Origin: Planococcus antarcticus DSM 14505
Lineage (GTDB): Bacteria; Bacillota; Bacilli; Bacillales_A; Planococcaceae
Length of the DNA stretch: 64,000 nucleotides
Reading direction: 5' to 3'
Assembly: GCF_001687565.2 (NCBI RefSeq)
Contig: NZ_CP016534.2
Span: forward strand, 2,174,501-2,238,500
In this document: piece after piece, positions 43,924-53,368 of the stretch
Position numbering within the stretch: position 1 is the stretch's first letter
How the letters are laid out: every line of letters starts with the position of its first letter
The notes under the pieces: generated by a model
What the model was told of the DNA's origin: nothing
Seen by the model: the letters and a program-made list of their open reading frames with translations, nothing else
Databases searched by the model: none
Translations under genes and position numbers: made by a program

Positions 43924-44913
43924 TTAGTTAGTCATTTCGATGTCAGCCGAATAAATACCGTGAAGTTTGCCGTCCGCTGTCCGCAATTGCAGGACACCGT
44001 CATCGGTAATTCCTTCTGCAATGCCTTCAAGTGTTTGATTCGTCATCCGTGCCCGAACCGGCTGGCCGATGGTTGTCGAATAGCTTTCCCATAGAATTTT
44101 CAGCATGCCGAAGCCTTCTTCAATATACAACTGAGTATAGATTTCCATATAGTACAGCAGAGACTGAACGAGTTTTTGACGGCTTACCGTTTCCCCACTT
44201 TCCAGCTTCAGCGAAGTCGCAATTTCTTGGACTTCGGGATCGAAATCTTTTTTTTCCTGATTAACGTTCAGCCCGATACCGATGATCAAAGCCTGTATCC
44301 CATCCGCGTCTGACTGCAGCTCCGTCAAAATGCCTGTACATTTTTTGCCGTTCAGCAGAATGTCATTCGGCCATTTGATTTTCGGTTGTAGCCGTGTCAC
44401 TTCTTCGATGGCTCTAACGACTGCCACAGCCGTTACCAGCGTAAATTGAGGTGCTTTTTGAGGCACGACATCCGGGCGCAGGATGATGCTCATCCAAACG
44501 CCTTTTTGCGCTGCAGAATCCCATTTACGGGCCAACCTGCCACGTCCGGCTGTCTGGGTTTCAGTAAGTACCACTGTGCCATCTGGAGCACCTTCCTGCG
44601 CTAGTTGATGAGCAATGATCTGAGTTGATGGGCAGCTTTCGACATATTCGATTTTCTGGCCGATTCGTTTGGTTGTCAATCCTGTTTGAATCCCTAACGG
44701 CTCTAATGTATCCGGAATGGCAACAATGCGGTAGCCTTTTTTCTTAATCGATTCAATGGTATAGCCCTTTTCCTCTAGCTCTTTAATGTGTTTCCAGATA
44801 GCGGTTCTGGAAATGCCGAATTCATCTGCCAATTGCTGGCCGGAAATGGCTTGACTCTGCGATTCGATCAATCGCTTTGCTAACTTATGTGTGACGGCGA
44901 TATTCATTGACAA
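43924..44913 (-). CDS. birA: bifunctional biotin ligase / biotin operon repressor
   Basis: This 329-residue protein has an N-terminal winged helix (QLADEFGISRTAIWKHI, about 28-45), the central ligase domain with the biotinyl-AMP loop GRGRLARKW, and a C-terminal SH3-like domain. It biotinylates acetyl-CoA and pyruvate carboxylases and represses biotin genes. The start is TTG 44913 or ATG 44907 (AAGGA is 5 or 11 bases upstream). It overlaps the end of cca by 23-29 bases. B. subtilis has panB next; here it is replaced by the repeat/IS island. Confidence 0.94.
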   Translation of the reverse strand: MSMNIAVTHKLAKRLIESQSQAISGQQLADEFGISRTAIWKHIKELEEKGYTIESIKKKGYRIVAIPDTLEPLGIQTGLTTKRIGQKIEYVESCPSTQIIAHQLAQEGAPDGTVVLTETQTAGRGRLARKWDSAAQKGVWMSIILRPDVVPQKAPQFTLVTAVAVVRAIEEVTRLQPKIKWPNDILLNGKKCTGILTELQSDADGIQALIIGIGLNVNQEKKDFDPEVQEIATSLKLESGETVSRQKLVQSLLYYMEIYTQLYIEEGFGMLKILWESYSTTIGQPVRARMTNQTLEGIAEGITDDGVLQLRTADGKLHGIYSADIEMTN

Positions 44914-46018
44914 ACCAGTCCTTTATGAGTTCTTTGTCGTTCCTTAATTCACCGTAAATAACCAGCTTTTCCATTTTTTCAATCCATATTTTCAGCCATG
45001 GACCCGGACGATTTTCGCTCCATTGCATCAAATCCCGGCCACTTGCTGCAAGATCTGATTTAGACTGTATGGGTAATTGCTCTTTGGCTACTGCAGGATC
45101 CATATTTTTTCCAGTTACGCAGGAAGCCATCTCTAGTTGGTCGATCGAATACTGATAAATCGTCCATTGATCCCAGAACTCAAGCCTAGCCAGTTCCAGG
45201 CTTTTTTCAATGAGTCGCTTTTCTTCATTCGAAAACCGGTAATCACTTACTTCCGAAAACGACTTACTTTGCTTATACAGCAGATAGAACCACCCATAGA
45301 CAGCTTTACCGGTCGGAGTGTACTGCGTCCAGTCTATTTCGAAAAGATAGCCAGCGGGCAGGTATTCAGTTAAAGTGGTATCTCTCAAATAGTCCATACT
45401 TTTTCGAGTGAACGGATTGACGAATATCTTATCCATTTCCGACTTTAGCCGTTCGACTGCAATCGATCGGATTAACTGCGCATGACGCCGAATCGAGCTG
45501 ACGGTTTCCACATCAATTACAAAATGTAGCTGCCCCGAAAAACGCACTGCTCTCAACATGCGCAGCGCATCTTCTTGAAAGCGCTGGTCCGGATCACCGA
45601 CAGCTCGGATGATTTGCTTCTGGAGATCGTCTTTACCTCCGAACGGATCGATAATATCCAGATATTCAGTCATCGCCATCGCATTAATGGTAAAATCACG
45701 ACGTTTCAGATCTTCTTCAAGCGATTGAACAAACTCCACTGAATCGGGTCTTCGGTTATCAGAATAGCTGCCTTCTGTACGAAAGGTCGTCACTTCAATG
45801 CCTTCGCCACCTAGCAACACCAGCACAGTTCCGTGTTCAATACCGGTATCAATGGTGCGCTTGAAATAAGCCTTGACTTGCTCGGGTGAAGCCGATGAAG
45901 CAACATCGATATCGTGTGGCGTTTTGCCGAGCAGGAAATCGCGCACAGCTCCCCCGACCATATAGGCTTGGAAGCCGGCTTCTTTTAATGTTCCAATTAC
46001 TTTGATTGCCGTTTTCAT
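44885..46018 (-). CDS. cca: CCA-adding tRNA nucleotidyltransferase (class II)
   Basis: This 377-residue enzyme adds or repairs the tRNA 3' CCA end. The head domain has VGGAVRDFLLGKTPHDIDVA (about 21-40) with the two metal-binding aspartates. RRDFTINAMAM and the EDALRMLRAVRF neck motif are also present. ATGA overlaps the bshA stop by four bases, giving the bshA-cca-birA operon. Confidence 0.95.
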   Translation of the reverse strand: MKTAIKVIGTLKEAGFQAYMVGGAVRDFLLGKTPHDIDVASSASPEQVKAYFKRTIDTGIEHGTVLVLLGGEGIEVTTFRTEGSYSDNRRPDSVEFVQSLEEDLKRRDFTINAMAMTEYLDIIDPFGGKDDLQKQIIRAVGDPDQRFQEDALRMLRAVRFSGQLHFVIDVETVSSIRRHAQLIRSIAVERLKSEMDKIFVNPFTRKSMDYLRDTTLTEYLPAGYLFEIDWTQYTPTGKAVYGWFYLLYKQSKSFSEVSDYRFSNEEKRLIEKSLELARLEFWDQWTIYQYSIDQLEMASCVTGKNMDPAVAKEQLPIQSKSDLAASGRDLMQWSENRPGPWLKIWIEKMEKLVIYGELRNDKELIKDWFVNEYRRHT

Positions 46019-47157
46019 TGTTTTTCATCCCTGTTCAGCAATTGTTCATACAAGCCTTCGTATTGTTCCAAAATTTTAGAGGAATGAAAACGATCGGACA
46101 CTGTTTTTAATGCTCCTTGTCGCAGTTTCTGCAGTTGTGCTCTATTACTCAACATTTCGACCGCGTACTTAGCAGCCTGCTGCGTATCACCCAATTCAAC
46201 AAGATAGCCGTTGACGTCCGGCTCAATAATTTCGGGCATGCCTCCGATATTGGTGCCGATCACCGGAACGCCGCATGCCATGGCTTCCAGAAGCACCAGG
46301 CCGAACGCTTCTTTTTCAGACATCAGCAGTTTGATGTCGCTGATATTGTAAAACTCGGCCACGCCATCTCGCTTACCAAGAAATCGCACATGATCATTCA
46401 ATCCAAGATCTCGCACCTGCTGGATGATCCGTCCCATTTCAGGTCCGTCCCCCACCAATAATAATTTGCAGTTTATCTGCTGATGGGCTAACGAAAAAGT
46501 TTCCACGACATCCTGGACACGTTTGACGTTGCGGAAATTCGAAACGTGGATCATGACTTTCTCATCAGCGTCGATGCCTAACTCTAATTTTAGCTTTGTT
46601 GAATCCTGAGGAGAATACTCCCTTTCATCAACAAAGTTGTATACAGTTTCAATCATTTTGTCAGGGTTGATGAGTTCATAGGTCTGGTCTCTCAATGAAT
46701 CAGACACTGCTGTAACAATATCTGATTTTTCGATACCATAGCGGATAGCTTCCTTCAATGAAGAATCAGATCCCAATACAGTAATGTCTGTGCCGTGTAA
46801 AGTTGTCACAATGCCGATATTCGAGTCTGCCATATCCCGTCCAAGAATAGCACAGACGGCATGGGGAATTGCATAATGAACGTGCAGAAGATCCAATTCC
46901 TCATTTTTGATTACTTCAGAAATTTTTGTTGCTAAGGCAATATCATACGGAGCATATTGGAATACCGAATACGTATTGACATCCACCTGGTGGCTAAAAA
47001 TATTGGCATAAGTTCTGCTCAAGCGGAAGGGGGTGCTGGACGTGATAAAATGCACTTCATGTCCTTTTTCTGCCAGCATTTTCCCTAATTCAGTGGCAAT
47101 GACACCTGACCCCCCAACTGTTGGATAGCAGGTGATCCCGATTTTCATTTTTTGCAC
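46015..47157 (-). CDS. bshA: N-acetyl-alpha-D-glucosaminyl L-malate synthase
   Basis: This 380-residue GT4 glycosyltransferase makes GlcNAc-malate, the first step of bacillithiol. KIGITCYPTVGGSGVIATEL at the start, HGTDITVLG in the middle and EAFGLVLLEAMACGVPVIGT near the C-terminus are diagnostic. I choose GTG 47157 (six bases after GGAGAG; protein begins MQKMKIGITC), matching the B. subtilis start. The deacetylase gene bshB1, which lies between mgsA and bshA in B. subtilis, is absent here: mgsA ends only 11 bases upstream. Confidence 0.94.
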   Translation of the reverse strand: MQKMKIGITCYPTVGGSGVIATELGKMLAEKGHEVHFITSSTPFRLSRTYANIFSHQVDVNTYSVFQYAPYDIALATKISEVIKNEELDLLHVHYAIPHAVCAILGRDMADSNIGIVTTLHGTDITVLGSDSSLKEAIRYGIEKSDIVTAVSDSLRDQTYELINPDKMIETVYNFVDEREYSPQDSTKLKLELGIDADEKVMIHVSNFRNVKRVQDVVETFSLAHQQINCKLLLVGDGPEMGRIIQQVRDLGLNDHVRFLGKRDGVAEFYNISDIKLLMSEKEAFGLVLLEAMACGVPVIGTNIGGMPEIIEPDVNGYLVELGDTQQAAKYAVEMLSNRAQLQKLRQGALKTVSDRFHSSKILEQYEGLYEQLLNRDEKQ

Positions 47158-47168
47158 AGTATTCTCTC

Positions 47169-47573
47169 CTATCCTCTTCGTTCTCCGAGCAAACGCCAAT
47201 CGATAAAGCCATGTTCCAATCCTTTGAGCAAGACTTCGGCGGTTCCCATATTAGTAGCCAACGGGATGCTATAGACATCACACAAGCGAATCAATGCTGT
47301 TACATCAGGTTCATGCGGCTGTGCAGTCAACGGATCGCGGAAGAAAATAACCATATCCATTTCATTCTGAGCGATCATCGCACCGATTTGCTGGTCGCCT
47401 CCAAGCGGTCCGGATTGGAAACGAATGACCTTAAGATCGGTTCCATCAATTATCCGTTGACCCGTCGTTCCTGTTGCATACAGCGTATGTTGAGACAAAA
47501 TCTGTTCATAAGCCGTGGTGAACTGAATCAGGTCGTCTTTTTTCCGGTCGTGGGCAATCAAAGCGATTTTCAT
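47169..47573 (-). CDS. mgsA: methylglyoxal synthase
   Basis: This 134-residue enzyme converts dihydroxyacetone phosphate to methylglyoxal, a bypass of lower glycolysis under phosphate stress. [11 protein letters not shown] at the start, [12 protein letters not shown] with the catalytic aspartate and IFFRDPL are diagnostic. It follows dapB by 13 bases. Bacillithiol, whose first gene follows, is a thiol used for methylglyoxal detoxification, so the pairing makes sense. Confidence 0.95.
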   Translation of the reverse strand: MKIALIAHDRKKDDLIQFTTAYEQILSQHTLYATGTTGQRIIDGTDLKVIRFQSGPLGGDQQIGAMIAQNEMDMVIFFRDPLTAQPHEPDVTALIRLCDVYSIPLATNMGTAEVLLKGLEHGFIDWRLLGERRG

Positions 47574-47586
47574 GTCATCTTCCCCT

Positions 47587-48387
47587 TTAATCGATTATAT
47601 GTTCCAACCCATAAATCAGTTCTTCTTTTTCCATTACGGTCTTGATGGATAAAACGACACCTGACATAAACGAACCCCGGTTAAAGGAATCGTGGCGAAG
47701 CGTTAGCAATTGGCCCTCGCCGCCAAGCAGAACCTGCTGGTGGGCCACCAGTCCAGGCAACCGGACACTATGAATGCGCATACCGTCATAATTGGCACCT
47801 CGAGCACCCGCAATGGTTTCTTTTTCACGAACCTGTCCTTGTTCGTGAATCGGACGTTCCTGTGAAATCAAATGAGCTGTCTTCATCGCTGTTCCAGAAG
47901 GCGCATCCAGCTTTTGATCATGATGCATCTCGATAATTTCGATATCCGGTAAATATTTAGCCGCTTGTTCAGCAAACTTCATCATCAGTACGGCTCCGAT
48001 GGCAAAATTTGGTGCAATGATGCAGCCGATTTTAGTTTCTTTTGAAAGATCCTTTAGTTCTTTCAGTTGTTCATCCGAAAAGCCGGTTGTTCCGACAACC
48101 GGCCGTATGTTTAATTCCAATGCTTGTTTCGTATGCTCGTAGACAAATTCCGGCGTGGTTAAATCCACTAGAACATCCGGTTTAGTTTCTAAGTAGAGTC
48201 TCTTCAGGTCGATAAAAATTGGTGCAGTATAAGTAGAAGGGAATAAATTCGTTTCAGACAAGGTCTTTCCGACTTCTTTATAGTCCAGAACAGAAACCAG
48301 TTCCATTTCCGGATTGTTCATAACTGTATGTACGGCTTCTTTGCCCATCTTCCCTCTTGCCCCTGCAATTGCCACGCGAATTGTCAT
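47587..48387 (-). CDS. dapB: 4-hydroxy-tetrahydrodipicolinate reductase
   Basis: This 266-residue enzyme of lysine and diaminopimelate synthesis has the NAD(P)H loop GARGKMGKE near the N-terminus and the substrate site [13 protein letters not shown] with the catalytic histidine and lysine. Start ATG 48387 overlaps the ypjD stop by four bases; AAGGAAAT is upstream. Confidence 0.95.
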   Translation of the reverse strand: MTIRVAIAGARGKMGKEAVHTVMNNPEMELVSVLDYKEVGKTLSETNLFPSTYTAPIFIDLKRLYLETKPDVLVDLTTPEFVYEHTKQALELNIRPVVGTTGFSDEQLKELKDLSKETKIGCIIAPNFAIGAVLMMKFAEQAAKYLPDIEIIEMHHDQKLDAPSGTAMKTAHLISQERPIHEQGQVREKETIAGARGANYDGMRIHSVRLPGLVAHQQVLLGGEGQLLTLRHDSFNRGSFMSGVVLSIKTVMEKEELIYGLEHIID

Positions 48388-48704
48388 TGGTCTATTTCCT
48401 TTCTGGTCCAACGGTCTTTGTCTCTATTGGTAAATTTATCTATCACAAGGTCATGGGCATGCGCCAAATCGATATCCATAGAATTTGCCATACAAATTAA
48501 AACGAACAAGACGTCACCCATTTCTTCTTCGATACTGTTTTTAACTTCGGAACTTTTCTTTTTCTTGGGTCCGTATTCATGCATTACTTCTCTGGAGAGT
48601 TCGCCCAATTCTTCTGTCATGCGAGCCATCATTTCCATCGGCTGAAAATAGCCTTCTTTGAACTGTCCTATATATTCATCAACGTCCTGCTGCAGCTGTT
48701 TCAT
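48384..48704 (-). CDS. ypjD: MazG-like nucleotide pyrophosphohydrolase YpjD
   Basis: This 106-residue protein has one MazG helical domain with the metal-binding acidic motif (EEEMGDVLFVLICMAN) and an earlier E-rich helix (TEELGELSREV). Probable house-cleaning hydrolase of non-canonical dNTPs. ATG 48704 has GGAGAG upstream; the longer frame lacks a ribosome site. It is the first gene of the ypjD-dapB-mgsA-bshA-cca-birA series. Confidence 0.85.
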   Translation of the reverse strand: MKQLQQDVDEYIGQFKEGYFQPMEMMARMTEELGELSREVMHEYGPKKKKSSEVKNSIEEEMGDVLFVLICMANSMDIDLAHAHDLVIDKFTNRDKDRWTRKEIDQ

Positions 48705-48764
48705 GGTTTTCTCTCCGCCCATTTCATCACACTCCTCAGTCAATCGTAAAGAAAACTGGTGATG

Positions 48765-48793
48765 TTGTCAAAACACATAATTTGAACGATAAT
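48765..48793 (+). promoter_or_regulatory. ypjC promoter
   Basis: TTGTCA (48765-48770), 17 bases, GATAAT (48788-48793), about 37 bases upstream of the ypjC start. Confidence 0.6.
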
Positions 48794-48829
48794 ACAGAAG
48801 TTGATATTTAAGAAAGGAGCTTGATTTAA

Positions 48830-49696
48830 TTGAAAGAATTAAAAATAAAAAACATATTTTTTATTCTGCTAGGTGCTGCCATCTATAGTTTTGGATTTGT
48901 TCACTTTAATATCCAGAACGAATTAGGTGAAGGCGGATTCGCCGGAATTACGTTGATATTGTACTTTATATTCCATTGGGACCCGGCGTTGATGAATCTG
49001 CTTTTAAACATTCCTTTGTTTTTCATTGGATGGAAACTTCTTGGCAAAAAGGTTTTGCTTTATACCATAATCGGAACGGTAGCGGTTTCCGTATTTTTGA
49101 AGATTTTTCTGGTCTACGAAATTCAAATCAACTTGCAGGATGACTTATTCCTGGCGGCCCTATTTGCCGGTGTTTTTGTCGGAGTTGGACTCGGAATTAT
49201 TTTCCGCTATGGCGGAACAACCGGAGGCGTCGATATTCTTGCACGCCTGGCACAAAAATATATCGGGTGGAGCATGGGGAAAACGATGTTCATGTTTGAT
49301 GCCGGAGTCATCATGCTTTCTTGGTTAACGTTCCTCGACCATCGTTCGATGATGTATACGCTAGTTGCTGTTTTTGTTGGCGCGCGTGTCATTGACTTTG
49401 TACAGGAAGGCGCATATGCAGGACGAGGTGCTTTGATCATTTCGAACTCTCAGGAAGAAATCGCAAGCAGAGTAGCAATCGAGATGGACCGGGGCATCAC
49501 GATTCTTCGAGGCTATGGCCATTTCACTAAAGAAGAGCGTGAAGTCCTGTACTGTGTCGTAGCCAGAAACGAAATCGTCCGCTTAAAGAACATCATCAAT
49601 TCTGTCGACCCTCATGCGTTCGTTTCTTTGATGGAAGTCCACGATGTTATGGGTGAAGGATTTACCCTTGATGAAGAAAAGCGGCCGATTGAGTAA
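48830..49696 (+). CDS. ypjC: YitT-family membrane protein YpjC (DUF161/DUF2179)
   Basis: This 288-residue protein has five to six membrane segments (about 8-185) followed by a cytosolic DUF2179 ligand-binding-like domain (about 195-285). The family is called YitT/DUF161 and has no settled function. The start is TTG with AAAGGAG upstream. Single gene, transcribed opposite to its neighbours, as ypjC is not in B. subtilis where the block is collinear; I infer a local inversion or a separate paralogue. Confidence 0.82.
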   Translation: MKELKIKNIFFILLGAAIYSFGFVHFNIQNELGEGGFAGITLILYFIFHWDPALMNLLLNIPLFFIGWKLLGKKVLLYTIIGTVAVSVFLKIFLVYEIQINLQDDLFLAALFAGVFVGVGLGIIFRYGGTTGGVDILARLAQKYIGWSMGKTMFMFDAGVIMLSWLTFLDHRSMMYTLVAVFVGARVIDFVQEGAYAGRGALIISNSQEEIASRVAIEMDRGITILRGYGHFTKEEREVLYCVVARNEIVRLKNIINSVDPHAFVSLMEVHDVMGEGFTLDEEKRPIE

Positions 49697-49765
49697 TTCA
49701 CGAAAATCCTGGGAACTAAGCGCTGGCGTTTAGACAATAAAACAGAGGTGGAAACGTGAACATAG

Positions 49766-49797
49766 AAAAAACGGCCCGTTTATCGGGCCGTTTTTTT
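49766..49797. terminator. bidirectional terminator between ypjC and yugP
   Basis: CGGCCCG/CGGGCCG stem with long A and T runs. It overlaps the yugP-like stop codon. Confidence 0.92.
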
Positions 49798-50479
49798 ATG
49801 AACGGTTCATACCTGTATAAATCAAAATCAATCGTGCCAGTTCGAGAACCGCGACTGCAGTTGCTGCGACATACGTCATCGCGGCTGCACTTAACACTTT
49901 TTTTGCATGGCGTTCTTCTTCGTTTCGGATGATATTATGCGACAGCAATTGGTCCATCGCGCGACTAGAAGCATTAAACTCAACCGGTAATGTCACCAAT
50001 TGGAAGACCACACCGGCTGCCAACAAGATAATTCCAATCAACAATGCTCCACTCCATGCAGAGAAGAAACCGATCATGATGAAAACCCATGACATATTCG
50101 ATGAAATATTGACAATCGGCACCAGACGATGGCGAAGGCGCAAAAACGAATAGTCTTCGGCATCTTGAATCGCGTGTCCGACTTCGTGGGCCGCAACTGC
50201 AGTTCCAGCGACAGAAGCTTCATGATAATTATGGCTGCTGAGCGCTACCACTTTCGTCATCGGATTGTAGTGATCGCTCAGCATGCCGCGGCTCTCTATT
50301 ACTTTAACATCCTGAAGGTTGTTAGCGTCCAGAATGGTCCGTGCCACTTGTGCACCAGTATGACCGGATGTTGACCGAACTTTTGAGTATTTCTTGTATG
50401 TTCTTTTTAATTTAAATTGCGCCCAAATCGGGATGATCAGCAAAAGGATAAAATAGAAGATATAACCACCTATACCCAT
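49796..50479 (-). CDS. membrane zinc metallopeptidase, YugP family
   Basis: This 227-residue protein has an N-terminal membrane segment (about 4-22), HEVGH at 98-102 and two or three further hydrophobic segments. It belongs to the Zn_peptidase_2 group typified by YugP. It sits where B. subtilis has ypjB, between ypjA and ypjC. Substrate unknown; perhaps membrane protein quality control. Confidence 0.85.
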   Translation of the reverse strand: MGIGGYIFYFILLLIIPIWAQFKLKRTYKKYSKVRSTSGHTGAQVARTILDANNLQDVKVIESRGMLSDHYNPMTKVVALSSHNYHEASVAGTAVAAHEVGHAIQDAEDYSFLRLRHRLVPIVNISSNMSWVFIMIGFFSAWSGALLIGIILLAAGVVFQLVTLPVEFNASSRAMDQLLSHNIIRNEEERHAKKVLSAAAMTYVAATAVAVLELARLILIYTGMNRS

Positions 50480-50534
50480 CTGTAAATCAACACCTCTTTC
50501 TTTCTGCTTTATACACTTATTTTACTTGAGTTAG

Positions 50535-51149
50535 TCAGCTTTGGTCAACTGAAATGGATTGTGGTCTGTTCAGATAAGCAACATAAAAGGCGAAACTGAC
50601 ACAAGCAATAGACAGCCAAAATGTAAAGTAACCGATTTGGCTGCTGTATTCACTCAAAGTGCTGTAAATGGGCATTTGTCCAAAAACATAATCGATTACA
50701 TCATTGTGCAAAGTCCAAACAGCAGTTAACGCAACCGATAGCCAGCCAAAGCGAAAATGCTCAATATACAAAACGGCTTGAAGTGCCATAGCGAAATGAG
50801 AACCGATCAGCATCCAACCGATCCAACCAATCGAACCAGTCTCCCAAAGCGTCAGTAAATTCATAGCCACTGCCCATAGACCATATTTGATCAATGTGAT
50901 TAATGCCAATGCTTCAAACAGCCGGTTCCGTTTACCGAAAATCCACAGCCCCAAAACAATAGTGAAAAATAAGCTCGCTGTCGGACTGTCAGGAACAAAG
51001 ATTAAAAAAATCGGCTCCGTAATTTTCAGCTGCCAGCCGTACCATATGTATCCATAAATCGTACCACCCAAGTTAATAAAAAAAAGCAAGATCAAAAATG
51101 GACGATACATCAGCCAAGCGGAAATTTTTATCGCAAAAGAAAGCATCAT
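50535..51149 (-). CDS. ypjA: YpjA-like DUF1405 membrane protein
   Basis: This 204-residue protein has six or so membrane segments. I choose ATG 51149 with AAAGGAC upstream; the upstream extension overlaps the qcrC terminator. It is conserved next to qcrC in Bacillales, function unknown. Confidence 0.82.
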   Translation of the reverse strand: MMLSFAIKISAWLMYRPFLILLFFINLGGTIYGYIWYGWQLKITEPIFLIFVPDSPTASLFFTIVLGLWIFGKRNRLFEALALITLIKYGLWAVAMNLLTLWETGSIGWIGWMLIGSHFAMALQAVLYIEHFRFGWLSVALTAVWTLHNDVIDYVFGQMPIYSTLSEYSSQIGYFTFWLSIACVSFAFYVAYLNRPQSISVDQS

Positions 51150-51169
51150 TTTCCGTCCTTTCAGGGTAG

Positions 51170-51199
51170 AAAAAAAGAGCCGGTTTCCCGGCTCTTTTT
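51170..51199. terminator. terminator between qcrC and ypjA
   Basis: GAGCCGG/CCGGCTC stem with a TTTC loop and A/T runs, nine bases past the qcrC stop. It should reduce read-through into ypjA, whose ribosome site comes right after. Confidence 0.85.
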
Positions 51200-51207
51200 C
51201 ATTTTTA

Positions 51208-51990
51208 TTATTCAGCTTCAAGTCCTGAAATGAATTCAGCTAAGACTTGCAGATCTTCATCTGTTCCGTCCCATGCGGCAGGCATTACTAATGCTCCATC
51301 TTTTTCGATACCATTGACAGCAATGTCAGCGATTTCTTCGGGAGTCAATCCAGTTCCAACAAGTGTTGGTCCAACTGCTCCTTCTAAATTATCGCCGTGG
51401 CAACTGATACACGCTGATGCAGAATAAACTTCATACCCTGGGTCAGCTGTATCGATCTCCACTTCTTCGGTAATTTGTCCTTGCGCTTCAGCGGCTTCCC
51501 AGTCATGGTTTGCTACCGATTCCCATGTCAGGAATATGATAGAAGCAATTGCTAGAAGCATGAACCCTGTAGGCAATGGACGTTTCGAAGGACGTCTTTC
51601 CGGTCCGCGATCCAAGAACGGAGCCAACATAAGTGCTCCAAAAGCAAGCCCTGGAATGATGATGGCACCCACCACGTTGAATGGTCCGGAAGCGAATTCG
51701 TATTTCAGTAATTGATACAAGAACAAGAAATACCAGTCTGGCAAAGGAATATAAGCTGTATCAGTCGGATCTGCCTGACCTTCAAGAGGTGACGGATGAG
51801 CGACAGTCAAAAGCAAATAACCGATCAGGAAGACTGAACCAATCATCCATTCTTTCAAAAGGAAGTTTGGCCAGAAAGCTTCTGTTTTACCAGGGTATTC
51901 GGAGTAATCTTTAGGAACATTCGGTTTACGGAATTCCATACCTGGAACACGCGAATCCTCTACAAATTTCATCCCTTTTCCGCGATGCAT
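51208..51990 (-). CDS. qcrC: menaquinol:cytochrome c reductase, fused cytochrome b/c subunit
   Basis: This 260-residue subunit has membrane helices homologous to subunit IV of the b6f complex (about 45-155), then an extracytoplasmic cytochrome c domain with CISCH (Cys194, Cys197, His198) and a late methionine-containing loop. This fusion is the Bacillus-type bc complex, passing electrons from menaquinol to cytochrome c. GGAGGG precedes ATG 51990. Last gene of qcrABC. Confidence 0.95.
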   Translation of the reverse strand: MHRGKGMKFVEDSRVPGMEFRKPNVPKDYSEYPGKTEAFWPNFLLKEWMIGSVFLIGYLLLTVAHPSPLEGQADPTDTAYIPLPDWYFLFLYQLLKYEFASGPFNVVGAIIIPGLAFGALMLAPFLDRGPERRPSKRPLPTGFMLLAIASIIFLTWESVANHDWEAAEAQGQITEEVEIDTADPGYEVYSASACISCHGDNLEGAVGPTLVGTGLTPEEIADIAVNGIEKDGALVMPAAWDGTDEDLQVLAEFISGLEAE

Positions 51991-52028
51991 AGTGTTCCCT
52001 CCTTAAAAAATCTTTGTTGCGAAATAAA

Positions 52029-52703
52029 TTATAGCGGTCCTGAAATACCCTGTCTTCTAATCATGATAAAGTGAGCAGCTAGCAACCCAAGCAACGCTGC
52101 GGGTAAGAAGAAGACGTGGATAGCGAAGAAACGTGTCAATGTCTGTGCACCAAGGATTGTTGAATCCCCAGCTAATAGAATTTTGATCGCTCCACCGATT
52201 ACCGGTACAGATGCTGCAATTTCAATCCCAACTTTTGTTGCAAACAGAGCTTTCATATCCCATGGAAGCAAGTAGCCTGTGAAACTTAGTCCAAGGACAA
52301 CGCCAAATAGCAGTACCCCTACGACCCAGTTTAATTCACGAGGTTTCTTATAAGAACCTGTAAAGAATACTCGCAGTGTATGAAGGAATATCATAACTAC
52401 TACAAGAGAAGCTCCCCAGTGATGCATTCCGCGCACAATTTCTCCAAAAGCGACTTCATTTTGAAGATAATAAACCGACTGCCAAGCATTTTCAATATCC
52501 GGTACATAATACATTGTCAAGAACATACCAGATAAGATCTGAATCACTGTAATGAAAAATGTAAGTCCCCCAAAACAATAAACAAATGCTGAAAAGTGGT
52601 GTGCGGGGTTTACGTGCTCAGGTACTTCATGGTCAGCAATATCACGCCAGATAGGCGTGATGTCTAATCGCTCATCAACCCAATCATATAACTTGTTTAG
52701 CAC
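52029..52703 (-). CDS. qcrB: menaquinol:cytochrome c reductase cytochrome b subunit
   Basis: This 224-residue b6-type cytochrome with four membrane helices has haem-ligand histidines in HHWGAS and HVFFLP regions. Cys43 (FVYCFGG) matches the cysteine that binds a third haem covalently in Bacillus and b6f complexes. The start is GTG with GGGGG upstream. Confidence 0.95.
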   Translation of the reverse strand: MLNKLYDWVDERLDITPIWRDIADHEVPEHVNPAHHFSAFVYCFGGLTFFITVIQILSGMFLTMYYVPDIENAWQSVYYLQNEVAFGEIVRGMHHWGASLVVVMIFLHTLRVFFTGSYKKPRELNWVVGVLLFGVVLGLSFTGYLLPWDMKALFATKVGIEIAASVPVIGGAIKILLAGDSTILGAQTLTRFFAIHVFFLPAALLGLLAAHFIMIRRQGISGPL

Positions 52704-52724
52704 TGGTGTCGTACCCCCTAACTA

Positions 52725-53228
52725 TTAAACTAATGTGTTTTGTCTTACTGCACCGATGGCAACAAAGCCATCCTGTTCTCGTACTTCGTACTCATCCAGT
52801 GGCCCAAGCGGCGGTGTTCCTGCAATGTTCTGTCCGTTTTTCTCATAACGGCCTGCGTGGCATGGACAGAAGAATTGTGTCGGCTGTTCTGGATCTCCCG
52901 CCCAGTTCACTGTACATCCTAAATGTTTGCAAACAGGTGAAAGCGCGATTAACTTATCGCCTTCTTTATACACCCAAGCTGAATTCGTCACTTCAGATAC
53001 GTACCAGGCATCTGTTTGTTCAAACGTAAAGTCGACGCGTACTGGTTCTTCAGTGATATCAGCTACAGCTTGATCAGTTAAAACGAAATCTCCGCCTTCA
53101 TGCTGCTGAAGTATCGGGTCTACCGCAAAACGAACCATTGGCATCAACATTCCTGCTGCCATAAATCCACCTACACCGGTTAAAGTGTAGCCCAAAAATT
53201 GACGTCGTGATACACGATTATTACTCAT
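52725..53228 (-). CDS. qcrA: Rieske iron-sulfur subunit of the menaquinol reductase
   Basis: This 167-residue protein has an N-terminal Tat-type signal anchor (SRRQFLG followed by a hydrophobic stretch). The 2Fe-2S ligands are Cys100 and His102 in CKHLGC, and Cys121 and His124 in CPCH; Cys105 and Cys123 form the structural disulfide. ATG 53228 has GAGGGGGG upstream; a longer frame adds 16 unlikely residues. First gene of the operon with its own promoter. Confidence 0.95.
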   Translation of the reverse strand: MSNNRVSRRQFLGYTLTGVGGFMAAGMLMPMVRFAVDPILQQHEGGDFVLTDQAVADITEEPVRVDFTFEQTDAWYVSEVTNSAWVYKEGDKLIALSPVCKHLGCTVNWAGDPEQPTQFFCPCHAGRYEKNGQNIAGTPPLGPLDEYEVREQDGFVAIGAVRQNTLV

Positions 53229-53302
53229 CCTTTTCCCCCCTCTAACATTCAAGGTCAGTCCAATGGACATACTCATTCAAATATAATTACTAGGACAACC
53301 TA

Positions 53303-53331
53303 ATGATATATCAATCAAATCTTTAGGTCAA
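53303..53331 (-). promoter_or_regulatory. qcrABC promoter
   Basis: TTGACC (53331-53326), 17 bases, TATCAT (53308-53303) on the minus strand, 75 bases upstream of qcrA. Confidence 0.6.
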
Positions 53332-53368
53332 TATCGCAATCAGCGTATTCAAGCAGTTTGTGAACATT

